A program made the position numbers and the translations under genes. A stretch of 5,189 nucleotides of DNA from an uncultured Acidimicrobium sp. (GTDB lineage Bacteria; Actinomycetota; Acidimicrobiia; Acidimicrobiales; Ilumatobacteraceae): contig CAITUB010000271.1 of NCBI GenBank assembly GCA_903895515.1, positions 1 to 5,189 of the forward strand, in the 5' to 3' direction. Positions 3,869-5,189 of this stretch are shown in pieces. The notes below the pieces were generated by a model. It made no database searches and was not told where the DNA came from. It saw only the letters and a list, made by a program, of their open reading frames with translations. Numbering within the stretch: the first letter of the stretch is position 1; the number at the start of each line of letters is the position of its first letter.

Positions 3869-5149
3869 ATGACAATGGCGTCATATAAGAACTACTCGGC
3901 ACTCGAAGCGGCAGAACTTCGCGTACGCGAAGCCGGCGAGTGGTTGAAGTTGGAAGATGGCCTGATCGAAACGATCGTCGCACCACGAAGAATCATCGAG
4001 GTGGCTATTCCATTTCGACGAGACGACGGTTCGCGCGATCAGCTCACTGGTTGGCGGGTGCATCACAACACCACTCGTGGACCAGCAAAAGGTGGAATTC
4101 GTTATCACCAAGACGTGAACCGCGAAGAAGTAATCGCGCTCGCTATGGGTATGTCGCTAAAGACCGCCATTGCCAACTTGCCGCTTGGTGGCGCAAAGGG
4201 CGGTGTCTGTTTTAACCCAAAGGATTATTCCATCGGTGAAATTGAGCGCATCACTCGTCGCTATGTTTCCGAAATTTCTTCATTCCTTGGACCAGACAAA
4301 GATGTTCCTGCCCCCGATGTTGGGACAAACTCGCAAATTATGGCGTGGATCATGGACCAATATTCAACTGGCGTAGGTCATGCAACTCCAGGTGTTGTCA
4401 CCGGAAAGCCAATTGAACTTGGCGGTTCGCTTGGTCGCGAGTCTGCCACCGGTCGCGGTGTTGTTGAAGCAGCAGCGCTGATGCTTGGCAAAATGGGAAC
4501 TTCACTGCAGGGCAAGAAGATTGCCATCCAGGGTTACGGACAAGTTGGTTCGTGGGCTGCGCGTCTTGCTGCAGCACGTGGTGCACTCATCGTTGGCCTT
4601 TCCGATGTTGGTGGCACCATTCATTCAGCTTCGGGGCTCGACCTTGCAGCTATCGACAAAACATTCCGTGAAGGCGCACGAAGTGTGTGCGATACAGGAA
4701 TAGGTGAAGTGGTTGCACGAGGCGTTGCGGGTTCGACTGCTGTTTTCGCTCTTGACTGCGACATTGTCATGCCATGCGCGCTCGGAGACGCCGTTGGCGA
4801 GGAAGAAGCGAACAATATGAAAGCCACGTTGGTCGTGGAAGGCGCAAACGGACCGCTCACCCCTACTGCCGACCTCATCTTGGCCGACAAAGGCGTCATC
4901 ATCATTCCCGACGTATATGCAAACGCTGGTGGCGTTACTTGCTCTTACCTTGAGCAGTGTCAGAACTTTGCGCACTTAACGTGGGACGAAGACGAAGTGA
5001 ATGCACGAGTGATCGACCTCATGCGCGCTGCATTCGAACGCTTCTATGCATTCTCTCAGGAATCGAAATTGCCAAACAGGCTTGCTGCTTCGGTGCTTGG
5101 AGTAAAGACAATCGCCGATGCGCACCGCATGCGCGGCCTGCACCCATAA
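3869..5149 (+). CDS. gdhA: Glutamate dehydrogenase
   Basis: Catalyses reversible oxidative deamination of L-glutamate to 2-oxoglutarate and ammonium with NAD(P); cytoplasmic, normally a hexamer. At 426 residues it has the usual length of the short (about 46-kDa subunit) class and is complete. Active-site residues line up with Clostridium symbiosum GDH at a constant offset of 15: K74 (K89, in A-K-G-G-I-R), K98 (K113), catalytic K110 in G-G-A-K-G-G (K125) and D150 in P-A-P-D-V-G-T (D165). K74, together with S359 in N-A-G-G-V-T-C-S, argues for glutamate rather than Leu/Phe/Val as substrate. The Rossmann domain carries G-Y-G-Q-V-G (221-226), and the second strand ends in S-D245. Coenzyme preference cannot be fixed from this. 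Odd: residues 358-366 read C-S-Y-L-E-Q-C-Q-N where the family usually has V-S-Y-x-E-W-x-Q-N. The start is ATG 3869 behind AAAGGGG with 5-nt spacing; ATG 3875 is a less likely alternative. No obvious promoter of its own. Confidence 0.95.
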   Translation: MTMASYKNYSALEAAELRVREAGEWLKLEDGLIETIVAPRRIIEVAIPFRRDDGSRDQLTGWRVHHNTTRGPAKGGIRYHQDVNREEVIALAMGMSLKTAIANLPLGGAKGGVCFNPKDYSIGEIERITRRYVSEISSFLGPDKDVPAPDVGTNSQIMAWIMDQYSTGVGHATPGVVTGKPIELGGSLGRESATGRGVVEAAALMLGKMGTSLQGKKIAIQGYGQVGSWAARLAAARGALIVGLSDVGGTIHSASGLDLAAIDKTFREGARSVCDTGIGEVVARGVAGSTAVFALDCDIVMPCALGDAVGEEEANNMKATLVVEGANGPLTPTADLILADKGVIIIPDVYANAGGVTCSYLEQCQNFAHLTWDEDEVNARVIDLMRAAFERFYAFSQESKLPNRLAASVLGVKTIADAHRMRGLHP

Positions 5150-5168
5150 GCCAACAGGGCTCTATACG

Positions 5169-5183
5169 GGCTGCTTGACAGCC
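5169..5183 (+). other. Short hairpin downstream of gdhA
   Basis: GGCTG (5169-5173) pairs with CAGCC (5179-5183) around the loop CTTGA. It lies 19 nt after the gdhA stop. The next bases are AAAGTA, not a T-run, and the window ends at once, so calling it a terminator is not supported. It overlaps the second copy of the TTGACA element. Confidence 0.35.
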
Positions 5184-5189
5184 AAAGTA
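5171..5189 (+). repeat. 19-nt promoter-associated element, copy 2
   Basis: CTGCTTGACAGCCAAAGTA is a 17/19 match to 3329-3347. TTGACA (5175-5180) could be the -35 of a promoter for a gene beyond the window; the matching -10 position would fall outside the sequence given. Confidence 0.5.

Overview
The window is bacterial, gene-dense and of roughly balanced base composition. A freshwater-type or otherwise moderate-GC actinobacterium is the best guess. This rests on the style of the secreted protease, whose N-terminal Cys...Cys-K-x-G-K-x-L-V-W segment I recall from secreted proteins of planktonic Actinobacteria, and on AAGGGG/AGGAGG ribosome-binding sites with GTG starts. There is no rRNA, tRNA, CRISPR array, insertion sequence or integrase to anchor the taxonomy, so the assignment is an inference.

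Left part (about 124-1906, + strand): four tightly packed genes that look like one operon. They are a small basic protein of unknown function (124-432), an unknown 131-residue protein whose start lies 3 nt after the previous stop (436-831), a single-domain HD hydrolase of the SpoT/MESH1 small alarmone hydrolase type with all metal and catalytic residues visible (855-1424), and a strongly acidic unknown protein that overlaps it by 4 nt (1421-1906). The third gene suggests a link to (p)ppGpp or related nucleotides; the partners are unrecognised.

Middle (1907-3316, - strand): a probable exported M6-like zinc metalloprotease. It is convergent with the operon, and the two stop codons abut with no spacer. 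Its HExxHxxGxxGH motif has glycine where the third metal ligand normally sits and a histidine one residue later. Its N-terminus is poorly defined.

Right part (3317-5189, + strand): an intergenic region with a strong sigma70-like promoter (TTGACA, 16 nt, TGTAAT) reads into a small coiled-coil protein with a C-terminal membrane segment, built on a nearly identical 42-bp tandem duplication (3437-3817). A 51-bp gap with competing hairpins then leads to a complete glutamate dehydrogenase gene (3869-5149), whose catalytic and substrate residues are all present. A 19-nt element containing the promoter's TTGACA recurs (17/19) at the very end of the window, downstream of the glutamate dehydrogenase.
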